A stretch of DNA of 64,000 nt from Cellulomonas gelida (GTDB lineage Bacteria > Actinomycetota > Actinomycetes > Actinomycetales > Cellulomonadaceae), in the NCBI RefSeq assembly GCF_006538725.1, contig NZ_BJLQ01000003.1:62001-126000 (forward strand). The letters run 5' to 3'. The position numbers and the translations under genes are program-made. Position 1 is the first letter of the stretch, and each line of letters starts with the position of its first letter. This document shows, in pieces, positions 1 through 8,243 of this stretch. The notes beneath the pieces are model-generated. The model did no database searches and was not told the origin of the DNA. It was given only the letters and a program-made list of their open reading frames with translations.

Positions 1-411
1 GCGAGGTCAGCGACGCGATGCAGCGTGGCGCTCTTCCGGAGCGGCCCGTCGGCTGAGCCTGGCCCTGCTCCACGGGCCCCCGGCGCGGTGCACGAAACCT
101 TCACAATCGTCGTGGGGCGTGCGACGCGCCGGGGGGTCTGTCCGGATCTGTGCCGCTCTGGTCCGGGTCGGACCGCGCCGATCACCGGGTCAACCGGCGT
201 GTCGTTCGGCGTGTCGGCGTGGGCGGTGTGGGAGCGCGTTCCTCCGTTCGACTGGACGGCCGTCCAGGGGGTTGGACGCGGGCGGGTGAGCCGTTATGGT
301 TTCGTGATCGCCGGCGATGGTGCGGGGCCGGGGCAGTCCCGCGGGCCGGCGTGCTCCATGTTCAGGTTCGTCATCCGTGCCCCACGCGGGCGCCCGGTCT
401 CGGGAGGTGCT
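1..411. other. 5' flank without a recognised gene
   Basis: I see no convincing gene here. The reading frame of the downstream carboxypeptidase is open back to base 25, but its codon use and composition before base 412 do not look like protein. The stretch may hold the end of an upstream gene cut by the window edge. A possible promoter lies at 272-300. Confidence 0.5.
272..300 (+). promoter_or_regulatory. Candidate sigma-70-type promoter of the M15 carboxypeptidase gene
   Basis: TTGGAC at 272-277 and TATGGT at 295-300 are separated by exactly 17 bases. Transcription would begin near base 307, giving a leader of about 105 bases before the GTG start at 412. Seen directly in sequence; promoter activity is inferred. 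Confidence 0.4.
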
Positions 412-2106
412 GTGGTCGATCGTGACCAGGCGTCGGCCCCGTTGACCCGCCGCCAGATGCGTGAGGCAGAGCGCGCCGCCGCGGAGCGTGCCGAGCGGTC
501 GGTCTCGCACGTGGCCCCGGAGCGCACCGGCCAGAGCCGGTCCACGCACGTGGCGCACGCCGCGTGGGACCCGCGTCCTGTGGCGTCCCCAGGCGCCGGG
601 CACACCCCGGGCGGTGGCCAGCTCTCCGGCGCGGGGCACGCTCCCGGCGCCGGGTACGGGACGCTCCCGGGCGTTCCTTCCCGCAGCCTGTCGCGCGGGC
701 CCGACGGCCAGGAGTCCGCGGCGCGCACGGCGCGTCGGCCCGTGGCGGCTCCCACGGCCCCGGCAGCGAGCCCCGCGCCGCGCGCCGCTGCCGCGCAGCA
801 CACCCCGAGCTGGGTCCCCACCGAGCGTCGGTCGGTCTCGCAGCCGCCCGTGACGCGCGGTGCGGCGGCCACGGGTGCGGCGCACCCGAGCGGAGCGTCC
901 CTCGAGCCTCCGGCATTGCCCGAGATCTTCGTCGCACCCGAGGTCCCCGTCGCCCCGGCCGTGTTCGTGGCGCCGGCGTCGCCCGAGCCCGCCTCACGCG
1001 TCGCGCCCACGACGGCGATCGCCTCGCCCGCAGCGCTCGCCGCTCCCGCCACCCCGCAGTGGCCGGCGACATCGTCGCGCCGGCCCGCACCGCGTGCGAC
1101 CACCCTGCTGTCCGACGAGACGGTCGTGCTCGACGCGTTCGTCGCGCTCGACGAGCCGGTCGCACCCGAGGCGTCGATCGCAGCCGAGGAGCCGGTCGCC
1201 GCGTCGACCCCCGCGCCCGTGCGTGAGCAGACCCCGGCCCCGGTCGCCGTCACCGCGAGCGAGGCCGCGCCGGTCGGCGCCGTCGCCGCCCCGCGGGCGG
1301 CGACCGCACCCCGGGTCGTGGCCCGTGGGGGCGACGAGCAGCGCAGCGAGTCCGATCACGTCGTCCGGGCGCAGGCCCGCACGCTCGCCAGGGCCGGGCG
1401 CAAGGCGGTGCGGTTCGGTGTCGTCGGCGCGCTCGCCGCGGTGACCGTCGCCGTCCCTCTCGGCCGCGGCTCGCTCGGCAGCACCGACGTGCTGTCCGGC
1501 CTGCCCAGCGACCACGGCACTCTGCCGACGACCGTCTCGGCGCTCACGGCCATGCCGTTGTCCGTCTCGCCGCCCGCCTCGCTCACCACGGTCGACTCGG
1601 CGATCCTCGACGCCCGCGGGGCCGAGCTGGCCAGCCGCGACGCGTCCCGGCAGCCGATCCCTGGGTGCGACCCCTCGGCGCGACCTGCCGGTGAGAACGG
1701 CCGCCTCGCGCGAGGCGACCTGTGCGCGCTGTGGGACGGTCACACGCAGATGCGCGCGGACGCCGCCTCCGCGCTGGCCGAGCTCAACGCGGTGTACGTC
1801 GCGCGGTTCGGCGCCGACATGTGCCTCGCGTCGGGCTACCGGACGCTGCAGGAGCAGTACAGCGTCAAGGCGCGCAAGGGCGGGCTCGCGGCACCTCCCG
1901 GCAAGAGCAACCACGGCTGGGGCCTGGCGGTCGACTTCTGCAGCGCCATGACGAGCGGCGCGCGCTGGACGTGGCTCAACGAGAACGCCGGCACGTACGG
2001 GTTCGAGAACCCCGAGTGGGCCCGCCCCGGTGGCTCGGGTCCGTACGAGCGCTGGCACTGGGAGTACACCAAGGGCGTCATGGCCGACGGCGAGTACTAC
2101 GGCTGA
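412..2106 (+). CDS. Membrane-anchored M15 family D-alanyl-D-alanine carboxypeptidase (VanY-like)
   Basis: About 564 residues from a GTG start preceded by GGGAGG. The N-terminus has the charged LTRRQMREAERAAAERAERS segment common in actinobacterial wall peptidases, then about 280 residues of low-complexity Ala/Pro/Val sequence, one hydrophobic segment (FGVVGALAAVTVAVPL) and a C-terminal VanY domain. The zinc ligands are visible in the family motifs SNHGWGLAVDF (His and Asp) and HWEY. The predicted role is trimming D-Ala from peptidoglycan stem peptides outside the membrane, with the Ala/Pro stretch as a wall-spanning stalk (inference). The reading frame continues upstream to base 25, but the start at 412 is favoured by the ribosome site and by the conserved N-terminal motif. 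Confidence 0.8.
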   Translation: MVDRDQASAPLTRRQMREAERAAAERAERSVSHVAPERTGQSRSTHVAHAAWDPRPVASPGAGHTPGGGQLSGAGHAPGAGYGTLPGVPSRSLSRGPDGQESAARTARRPVAAPTAPAASPAPRAAAAQHTPSWVPTERRSVSQPPVTRGAAATGAAHPSGASLEPPALPEIFVAPEVPVAPAVFVAPASPEPASRVAPTTAIASPAALAAPATPQWPATSSRRPAPRATTLLSDETVVLDAFVALDEPVAPEASIAAEEPVAASTPAPVREQTPAPVAVTASEAAPVGAVAAPRAATAPRVVARGGDEQRSESDHVVRAQARTLARAGRKAVRFGVVGALAAVTVAVPLGRGSLGSTDVLSGLPSDHGTLPTTVSALTAMPLSVSPPASLTTVDSAILDARGAELASRDASRQPIPGCDPSARPAGENGRLARGDLCALWDGHTQMRADAASALAELNAVYVARFGADMCLASGYRTLQEQYSVKARKGGLAAPPGKSNHGWGLAVDFCSAMTSGARWTWLNENAGTYGFENPEWARPGGSGPYERWHWEYTKGVMADGEYYG

Positions 2107-2119
2107 CGCCCCACCCCGA

Positions 2120-2174
2120 CACACGACGATGCCCTCGTCCACGCCTGGAGCGTGGGCGAGGGCATCGTCGTGTG
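2120..2174. terminator. Bidirectional terminator hairpin between convergent genes
   Basis: The arms 2120-2137 and 2157-2174 are an 18-base perfect inverted repeat. The inner part continues with a T-G wobble pair and a further 6 pairs around the loop CTGGA, about 25 pairs in all. It lies 13 bases after each of the two convergent stop codons. No T-run follows, as is common in high-GC actinobacteria. Confidence 0.85.
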
Positions 2175-2187
2175 GACGGTGCGGGCG

Positions 2188-3123
2188 TCACTCGAGGCGC
2201 AGGCCCCAGCGGGCCTCGTGCGCTGCGCCCGGCGCGAGCTCGACGAGCAGGTCGCCGGTGCGGAACGCGTCGGCGACGCAGGTCATGGGCTCGACCGCCA
2301 CACCCCGGCGCGCGATCGCCGGGACGTAGTCGCCCGTGCAGACCTGCCAGGCCTCGAACGCCGCGTCGGCCCACATGGCGGTCGTGCGGCCGTCGGGCGT
2401 GGTGAGCCGCGCCCAGGTGAGCCCGGCGTCGTCGCGCACCGGTGCGAGCCAGGCGTCGTCGAGCGCGATGCCGCGCAGCACGCGGGGCTCGAGCAGGTCG
2501 TACCGTCCCTCGACGTCCTCGTCGCCCGTGGGCAGCAGGCGCTCGTCGACCGTGACGTGCAGGCTCGCGCCGAGCTGCAGCGCGCACTCGTCGAGCGAGG
2601 CGTCGCCGGGCGAGAGCCAGGGGTGGAAACCGAGCCCGTACGGCGCGCTCGTCGTGCCGAGGTTCGTGGCGCGGGTGGTCACCTCGAGGCCGCCGTCGCC
2701 GAGCGCGTACGTGACGTCCAGGCGCACGGGCCACGGGTAGCCGTGGGTCGGGACGATCGTGGTCGTGAGGGTGACGGTGTCGGCGCCCGCCTCGCCCGCG
2801 ACGACGAACGGCGTCGTGGCGACCAGGCCGTGCAGCGCGGTCAGCCGGTCCGGCTCCGTGATGGGCACCTGGTACGTGCCGCCGGCGTAGCCGTACAGGC
2901 CGTCGGCGAGGCGGTTCGGCCACGGCGCGAGCGTGGCGCCCGAGAACGCGGGGGCGATCTCGTCCTCGGCGAACGGGAGCACCACGTCACGCTCGCCGAC
3001 GCGGTACTCGCGCAGGCTCGCGCCCACCGCGGCGACGACGGCGTACTGCTCGCCGTGCCGCAGGACGTGCTGGGTGCCCGAGGGGGCAGGGGTCTGGACG
3101 ACGTCGTCGAGAGGGCTGTTCAC
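2188..3123 (-). CDS. Aldose 1-epimerase (galactose mutarotase) family protein
   Basis: About 311 residues from a GTG start at 3123. The family pattern is clear: an early APWPNRLADG segment, LTALHG with the first conserved histidine, and GLGFHPWL with the second catalytic histidine. Near the C-terminus it has WQVCTGDY and AVEPMTC, as in this branch. The usual reaction is interconversion of alpha and beta anomers of free aldoses in the cytoplasm. The substrate cannot be read from sequence. It stands alone, convergent with the M15 gene and divergent from the tad operon. Confidence 0.85.
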   Translation of the reverse strand: MNSPLDDVVQTPAPSGTQHVLRHGEQYAVVAAVGASLREYRVGERDVVLPFAEDEIAPAFSGATLAPWPNRLADGLYGYAGGTYQVPITEPDRLTALHGLVATTPFVVAGEAGADTVTLTTTIVPTHGYPWPVRLDVTYALGDGGLEVTTRATNLGTTSAPYGLGFHPWLSPGDASLDECALQLGASLHVTVDERLLPTGDEDVEGRYDLLEPRVLRGIALDDAWLAPVRDDAGLTWARLTTPDGRTTAMWADAAFEAWQVCTGDYVPAIARRGVAVEPMTCVADAFRTGDLLVELAPGAAHEARWGLRLE

Positions 3124-3258
3124 GGGCCCCACCGTAGTCCTCCGAGCAGGGCTTTCGAGTCGCTGCGGGCACGACGCGCGGGCCGTCGCGGGGCTGCCCG
3201 TCCGGGTGGTGCGAGCCGGACTGTGGACAGACGACTGCGGCACCTGCGGGGAGTCCCG

Positions 3259-3301
3259 TAGGGTGCGCATGCCCTGAGCGGATCGGACATCTCGGGCATG
3301 C
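3259..3301 (+). promoter_or_regulatory. Candidate promoter and hairpin upstream of the tad operon
   Basis: A TAGGGT hexamer at 3259-3264 could be a -10 box. Just downstream, GCATGCCC (3267-3274) and GGGCATGC (3294-3301) form an 8-base inverted repeat that extends by GAG/CTC with one bulged base. The hairpin would lie at the very 5' end of the tad mRNA, or act as an operator. The function is inferred. Confidence 0.35.
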
Positions 3302-3334
3302 GGCCGGTGGTGGCATCGACGAGCAGGGGGACAG

Positions 3335-4561
3335 ATGGACGGCGTCGGGATCCTCGAGGACGAGGTGCGCGAGCTGATCCGTCGTCGTGGCATCGACCCG
3401 GTGCGCGACCGGCCGGGTGTCACGGCGCTCGTCGACGAGGTGATCGCCGACTACGACGCGCGCTCGGTGCTGGGCGCGGTCCCGCCGCTCGTCGAGCCGG
3501 GCGCCGCGCACAAGGCGGTACTCGACGCGGTCGCGGGGTTCGGGCCGCTGCAGGTCTACCTCGACGACCCGGACGTCGAGGAGATCTGGATCAACACCCC
3601 GCAGCAGGTGTTCGTCGCGCGGCACGGCGAGGCCGAGCTCACCACGACGATCCTCACCGCACCGCAGGTGCGCGAGCTCGTCGAGCGGATGCTCAAGGTC
3701 TCGGGGCGGCGCCTCGACCTGTCGAGCCCGTTCGTCGACGCGACCCTGCCCGGCGGCGAGCGCCTGCACGCGGTCATCCCCGACGTCACGCGCACCCACT
3801 GGGTCGTCAACATCCGCAAGTACGTGGTGCGGGCGGACCACCTCGACGACCTCGTCGCGCTCGGCTCGCTGCCGCCCGACGCCGCGACGTTCCTCACTGC
3901 CGCGGTCCGCGCGGGCCTCAACGTCCTCGTCTCGGGCGCGACGCAGGCCGGCAAGACGACGATGCTCAACGCGTTGGCGGGGGCGATGCCCGTGCGCGAG
4001 CGCGTCATCTCCTGCGAGGAGGTCTTCGAGCTGCGGCTGGCCGCGCGCGACTGGGTCGCGATGCAGTGCAGGCAGCCGAACCTCGAGGGCGCCGGCGAGA
4101 TCCCGCTGCGGCGCCTGGTCAAGGAGGCGCTGCGGATGCGCCCGGACCGCCTGCTGGTCGGCGAGGTGCGCGAGGCCGAGGCCCTCGACCTGCTCATCGC
4201 CCTCAACGCGGGCGTCCCCGCGATGTGCACCATCCACGCCAACTCGGCGCGCGAGGCGGTCACCAAGCTGTGCACCCTGCCGCTGCTCGCCGGCGAGAAC
4301 GTCTCCGACCGGTTCGTCGTCCCGACGGTGGCCTCGTGCGTGGACCTCGTCGTGCACCTGGGGCACGACGCGCGTGGCCGGCGCCGCGTCCGTGAGGTCC
4401 TCGCGATCCCGGGGCGCACCGAGCAGGGCGTGGTCGAGACCGCGGAGATCTTCGCGTGGCGCGACGACAGGCTCGTGCGTGCCGACGGCTTCCCGCCTCA
4501 CCCCGAGCGCTTCGCGCGCATCGGGGTCGACCTCGCGGCGCTCCTGCGGTCGAGGGGGTGA
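3335..4561 (+). CDS. tadA: Flp pilus assembly ATPase TadA/CpaF family
   Basis: A 408-residue secretion ATPase starting at ATG 3335 behind a GGGGGA ribosome site. It has the N-terminal CpaF-type helical region, a Walker A of the GATQAGKTT form near residue 200, a Walker B region with RPDRLLVGEVRE near residue 270, and the histidine-box segment TIHANSARE near residue 298. It powers assembly of a tight-adherence (Flp) pilus at the inner face of the membrane. It is the first gene of the tad run; the next gene starts one base after its stop codon. No TadZ/CpaE and no prepilin peptidase (TadV) are visible beside it. Confidence 0.9.
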   Translation: MDGVGILEDEVRELIRRRGIDPVRDRPGVTALVDEVIADYDARSVLGAVPPLVEPGAAHKAVLDAVAGFGPLQVYLDDPDVEEIWINTPQQVFVARHGEAELTTTILTAPQVRELVERMLKVSGRRLDLSSPFVDATLPGGERLHAVIPDVTRTHWVVNIRKYVVRADHLDDLVALGSLPPDAATFLTAAVRAGLNVLVSGATQAGKTTMLNALAGAMPVRERVISCEEVFELRLAARDWVAMQCRQPNLEGAGEIPLRRLVKEALRMRPDRLLVGEVREAEALDLLIALNAGVPAMCTIHANSAREAVTKLCTLPLLAGENVSDRFVVPTVASCVDLVVHLGHDARGRRRVREVLAIPGRTEQGVVETAEIFAWRDDRLVRADGFPPHPERFARIGVDLAALLRSRG

Positions 4562-4562
4562 C

Positions 4563-5423
4563 GTGGACGTCGTCGTGGGACTCGTGCTGGGCGCGGGCGT
4601 GGGGTGCGTGTGGTGGTCGTTCTGGCCGCGGGCCGCGTCGTCCGACGCGCGTGCCGGGAGGTGGAGCGCCCGGGTGCAGGACGAGCTCGTCCAGGCGGGT
4701 GTCCACGGCGTGACGCCGGGCGGGCTCGTCCTGGCGAGCGTGCTGCTCGCGGTGGTCACCCTCGTCCTCGCCGTCGCGCTGACGCGGGCACCCACCGTGG
4801 CGCTGTTCTTCTCGGCGTTCTCGGCCGCGGGGCCGCTGGCGATCGTGCGCGGCCGGGCACGGCGGCGCCGGTCCCGCCTGCGGCAGCTGTGGCCGGAGGT
4901 CGTCGACCACCTGGCCTCGGGGATCCGTGCCGGGCTGTCGTTGCCCGAGGCCGTCGCGCAGGTCGGCGAGCGCGGGCCGGTCGAGCTGCGCGCGCAGTTC
5001 CGGGCGTTCGGCGAGGACTACCGCGCGACGGGCCGGTTCGCCGAGAGCCTCGACCTGCTCAAGGCGCGCCTCGCCGACCCGGTCGCGGACCGCATCGTCG
5101 AGGCGTTGCGGATCACCCGCGACGTCGGCGGGACGGACCTCGGGCGGCTGCTGCGCACGCTGTCGGGCTTCTTGCGCGACGACGTGCGGACCCGTGGCGA
5201 GCTCGAGGCGCGGCAGAGCTGGACCGTGTACGCGGCCCGGTTGGCTGCAGCCGCACCCTGGATCGTGCTCGCGGTGCTCTCGACGCGCACGGAGGCGGCG
5301 GCCGCCTACGACACCCCCGCAGGGTTCGTCGTGCTGCTCACGGGCGCCACGTGCACCGTGATCGCGTACGCGGCCATGCTGCGCGTCGCGCGGCTGCCCG
5401 AGGACCCGCGGGTGCTGCGATGA
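4563..5423 (+). CDS. tadB: TadB-type type II secretion F-domain membrane protein
   Basis: About 286 residues from GTG 4563. An N-terminal hydrophobic segment is followed by a further hydrophobic pair, a cytoplasmic T2SSF helical domain (VVDHLASGIRAGLSLPEAVAQVG and onward) and two C-terminal membrane segments. It is the platform protein that couples TadA to pilus assembly. It overlaps the next gene by four bases (ATGA), which suggests translational coupling. Confidence 0.85.
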   Translation: MDVVVGLVLGAGVGCVWWSFWPRAASSDARAGRWSARVQDELVQAGVHGVTPGGLVLASVLLAVVTLVLAVALTRAPTVALFFSAFSAAGPLAIVRGRARRRRSRLRQLWPEVVDHLASGIRAGLSLPEAVAQVGERGPVELRAQFRAFGEDYRATGRFAESLDLLKARLADPVADRIVEALRITRDVGGTDLGRLLRTLSGFLRDDVRTRGELEARQSWTVYAARLAAAAPWIVLAVLSTRTEAAAAYDTPAGFVVLLTGATCTVIAYAAMLRVARLPEDPRVLR

Positions 5424-6352
5424 GCCCCGTCGTGCAGGGCGCGTTCGCGGGGCTGCTCGCGGCGTGTGGCGTGCTCGTCGTGATCGCGCGTGTGCGCGCA
5501 CGCCGGATCACGCTCGACCAACGGCTCGCGCCCTACCTGCGGCCGCGACGCACCGGCTCGCGGCTGCTCGGTTCGCCCGTCGTGCGCGGGCCTGTGCCGG
5601 TCCTCGAGCGACTCGTCGCTCCCGTGCTCACCGACGGGGTCCGGCTCGTGGCGCGGGTCGGCTCGCCCACCGCGGAGCTCGCGCGGCGGCTCGTACGGGC
5701 GGGTCGGCTCGAGACTGTCGAGCAGTTCCGCGCCGGCCAGGTGGTCTCCGGGGCGCTCGGGCTCGCCGCGGGCCTCGCACTCGCGCTGGTCCTGGCAGCC
5801 ACGCGCGGCTCGGCGACGATCGCCCTGCTCGTGCTGGTCGGCGTGTGCGGGTTCGCGGGCGTCCTCGTCCCGGACTGGTTGCTCGGTCGCCAGGTCCGCG
5901 CACGTGAGGGCCGCATCGTGGCCGAGCTGCCCACCATCGCCGAGCTGCTCGCTCTCGCCGTCGGTGCGGGTGAGGGGGCGTTGGGCGCGCTCGAGCGCGT
6001 CACGCGCAGCACGCACGGCGAGCTCAGCGTCGAGCTCGAGCGCACGCTCGCCGACGCGCGTGCGGGCATGCCCATCACCCAGGCGCTCGACGGGCTCGCG
6101 GACCGGACGGGTGTCCCGGCGCTGGCGCGGTTCGCCGAGGGGGTGGCGGTCGCGGTCGAGCGGGGTGCGCCACTCGCGGACGTGCTGCGCGCCCAGGCGC
6201 AGGACGTCCGCGAGGAGGGCAGACGCGTGCTCATGGAGACCGGCGGCCGCAAGGAGGTGCTGATGATGATCCCGGTGGTGTTCCTCATCCTCCCGGTGAC
6301 GGTCGCGTTCGCGGTCTTCCCGAGCGCGGTGCTGCTGCGGGTGGGCCTGTGA
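5420..6352 (+). CDS. tadC: TadC-type type II secretion F-domain membrane protein
   Basis: 310 residues from ATG 5420, which overlaps the tadB stop codon. The layout matches TadB: an N-terminal membrane anchor, two central membrane segments, a T2SSF domain (ELPTIAELLALAVGAGEGAL) and a C-terminal membrane segment ending in FPSAVLLRVGL. It probably pairs with TadB as the second platform subunit. A GTG overlaps its stop codon and opens a long out-of-phase frame discussed in the findings. Confidence 0.85.
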   Translation: MSPVVQGAFAGLLAACGVLVVIARVRARRITLDQRLAPYLRPRRTGSRLLGSPVVRGPVPVLERLVAPVLTDGVRLVARVGSPTAELARRLVRAGRLETVEQFRAGQVVSGALGLAAGLALALVLAATRGSATIALLVLVGVCGFAGVLVPDWLLGRQVRAREGRIVAELPTIAELLALAVGAGEGALGALERVTRSTHGELSVELERTLADARAGMPITQALDGLADRTGVPALARFAEGVAVAVERGAPLADVLRAQAQDVREEGRRVLMETGGRKEVLMMIPVVFLILPVTVAFAVFPSAVLLRVGL

Positions 6353-6469
6353 CGGCCGACGAGACCTCCAAGACCGACGAGACCGACAAGACCGACGAGA
6401 CCGGGCCCCCGGGGCCGCAGCACGAGCCCGCCCCGCCGAGCGGTGGGGCGCGCAGACAAGGAGGAGCAC

Positions 6470-6724
6470 ATGATCAGGACAGGCCGTGCGAGGGCGCGTC
6501 GGTACCGCACGACGCTGCGGGACGTGCCTCTGAGGTGGACGGCGCGTTCGCACGCGTGGCTGGGGCAGCGGGTGCTCGCCGCTGGCCGGCCGGACCGCGG
6601 CGACGTGCCCGGGTGGGTGCTCGTGACCTTGATGACCGCCGGGATCGTGACCGCGCTGTGGGTGCTCGCCAAGCCCCTGCTCGAGAACCTGTTCCAGGAC
6701 GCGGTCGAGGGCGTGCACGGCTGA
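6470..6724 (+). CDS. Small pilin-like membrane protein of the tad operon
   Basis: 84 residues from ATG 6470, with an AAGGAGGAG ribosome site 4 to 12 bases upstream. A basic N-terminal half (MIRTGRARARRYRTTLRDV) is followed by a single hydrophobic helix (GWVLVTLMTAGIVTALWVLAK) and a short acidic tail. The position between tadC and tadE and the single helix fit a Flp-type major pilin or minor pilin. The canonical glutamate five residues after a glycine cleavage site is not obvious, so the pilin assignment is inference. The 120 bases upstream hold an 18-base tandem repeat (6370-6402) in another frame. Confidence 0.6.
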   Translation: MIRTGRARARRYRTTLRDVPLRWTARSHAWLGQRVLAAGRPDRGDVPGWVLVTLMTAGIVTALWVLAKPLLENLFQDAVEGVHG

Positions 6725-6783
6725 CACCGCGGCACGGGCGCGTCTCGCGGTGCGGTGACGGGAGCGAACACGGGAGTGCTGTC

Positions 6784-7137
6784 GTGGACTTCGTGCTGGT
6801 CGGCGGGCTCGTCCTGCTGCTGGTGCTCGGCATCGTGCAGCTCACCCTCGCGCTGCATGTGCGCAACACCCTGATCGACAGCGCGTCCGAGGGGGCCAGG
6901 TACGGGGCGCTCGTCGGACGCTCGCCGTCGGACGGCGCCCAGCGCACGCGCGAGCTCGTGCGGGGGTCGCTCGCCGACCGTTACGCGGGCGAGGTCGACG
7001 CGACGGCCGTCTCGCGCGACGGCGTCGAGCTGGTCGAGGTGCGCGTCCGCGCACCGCTGCCGGTCATCGGGCTGCTCGGTCCGGCGGGCGGGCTGACGGT
7101 CACGGGTCATGCGATCGCCGAGGACTCGCTGCCGTGA
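6784..7137 (+). CDS. TadE-like minor pseudopilin
   Basis: About 117 residues from GTG 6784, which has CGGGAG about 8 bases upstream. The family motif seems to begin slightly earlier (GSAVVDFVLVGG), so the true start is unsettled. No ATG, GTG or TTG lies closer upstream in frame after 6658; a CTG at 6721 overlaps the pilin stop. The N-terminal hydrophobic helix and the NTLIDSASEGARYGAL region are typical of TadE. It is expected to be processed or anchored in the membrane and to take part in pilus assembly. It overlaps the next gene by four bases. Confidence 0.75.
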   Translation: MDFVLVGGLVLLLVLGIVQLTLALHVRNTLIDSASEGARYGALVGRSPSDGAQRTRELVRGSLADRYAGEVDATAVSRDGVELVEVRVRAPLPVIGLLGPAGGLTVTGHAIAEDSLP

Positions 7138-7643
7138 GCGGTCGCGCGGGAGTGCGAGGGTGTCGGGTGTGCGCACGGTTGCGCGCTCGCTGGACGGCCG
7201 GGTCTGCGGGCCGTGGCGAGGACGCCGGGAACGCCGTCGTCGAGTTCCTCGGGCTGTCGCTCGTGCTGCTCGTCCCGCTGGTGTACCTGGTCCTGGTCCT
7301 CGCCCGGATCGAGGCCGCGAGCTACGCGGTCGAGGGCGCGGCGCGCGAGGCGGCACGCGTGTACGTCGCGGCCGACGACGCCGAGTCCGCCGCCGCGCGC
7401 GCGGTCGCGGTCACCGGCGTCGCCCTCGCCGACCAGGGGTTCGACGACGACCCGTCGGAGGCGCTCGCGATCGCGTGCGAGCAGGACCCCTGCCTGCGCC
7501 CCGACGCGCACGTCGAGGCGCGCGTCGAGGTCGTGGTCCCGCTGCCCTTCGTGCCCGGGTTCGTGCGCGACGTCGTCCCGCTCGAGGTGCCCGTCAGCGC
7601 GCGGCACGTCGCGGTGGTCGACGAGTTCCGGAGCGTCCGGTGA
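7134..7643 (+). CDS. TadE/TadF-like pilus assembly protein
   Basis: 169 residues from GTG 7134, overlapping the previous stop. A basic N-terminus precedes GNAVVEFLGLSLVLLVPLVY, the classic TadE motif with its glutamate. After it comes EAASYAVEGAAREAARV and a periplasm-facing domain with two cysteines (CEQDPC) that could form a disulfide. It is likely a minor pilin in the Flp machine. The gene is translationally coupled to both neighbours. Confidence 0.75.
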   Translation: MSGRAGVRGCRVCARLRARWTAGSAGRGEDAGNAVVEFLGLSLVLLVPLVYLVLVLARIEAASYAVEGAAREAARVYVAADDAESAAARAVAVTGVALADQGFDDDPSEALAIACEQDPCLRPDAHVEARVEVVVPLPFVPGFVRDVVPLEVPVSARHVAVVDEFRSVR

Positions 7644-8188
7644 CGGGCGGGGTGCGTGCGTGGGTCGCTCGTCGCGGCGGCGCGCTGCGAACTCGTCTCG
7701 ACGACGAGTGTGGTGGCGAGGGCGCCGGGCGGACCGGTGCAGACGGGGGGACAGGTGCGGCCGAGCGTGGGCAGGTGCTGGTGCTGACGATCGGTGTCGT
7801 CGTCTTCGCGGTGCTGCTCATCCTCGTGGTCGCGTCCGCTGCCCAGGTGCACCTGGAGCACAAGAGGCTCGTCGCGCTCGCGGACCTCCTGGCGCTCGAG
7901 GCGGCCGACTCGATCCGCGACGAGGTGTACTACGGCGAGGAGGGCGACGCGCGGATCCGGGTCACGGACGCATCCGTGCGCGACGCGGTCGAGTCCTACC
8001 TCGCGGAGCACCCGGGGCAGACGCGCGGGTGGCGCCAGGTCGCGGTCCAGGAGGCGACGGCGACGGGAGCTCGTACCGCCCGGGTGTCCATCGTCGCGCG
8101 GGTGCGTCCCGCGGCCACCGCGTGGGTGCTCGCGGCGTGGTCCGACGGAGTGGTCATCGAGGCCACGTCCAGCGCGACCGCGGACTGA
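7640..8188 (+). CDS. TadG-like (Tad domain) pilus-associated protein
   Basis: 182 residues from GTG 7640, overlapping the previous stop by four bases. About 45 residues of basic/glycine-rich leader precede RGQVLVLTIGVVVFAVLLILVVASAAQ, the hydrophobic Tad-domain signature. The rest is a soluble domain with no motif I recognise. It is the last gene of the tad operon and shorter than full TadG proteins, which often carry a von Willebrand domain. Confidence 0.7.
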   Translation: MTGGVRAWVARRGGALRTRLDDECGGEGAGRTGADGGTGAAERGQVLVLTIGVVVFAVLLILVVASAAQVHLEHKRLVALADLLALEAADSIRDEVYYGEEGDARIRVTDASVRDAVESYLAEHPGQTRGWRQVAVQEATATGARTARVSIVARVRPAATAWVLAAWSDGVVIEATSSATAD

Positions 8189-8229
8189 GCGCCGAACAGC
8201 GGCTCGTCGGCAGACGCCCCGGGTGCCGG

Positions 8230-8235
8230 TAACCT
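8230..8235 (+). promoter_or_regulatory. -10 element of a probable leaderless prfB transcript
   Basis: TAACCT at 8230-8235 ends 8 bases before the prfB GTG at 8244. With the usual distance to the start point, transcription would begin at or within two bases of the start codon. No clear -35 box is seen. Confidence 0.45.
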
Positions 8236-8243
8236 GACTCGTT

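Noticed and set aside
6349-7137. One continuous 262-codon gene from the tadC stop through tadE
   Set aside because: Codon bias changes after about 30 codons, the translation becomes Arg/Asp-rich noise over the pilin gene, and the pilin has a strong ribosome site. The alternatives are kept open in the findings.
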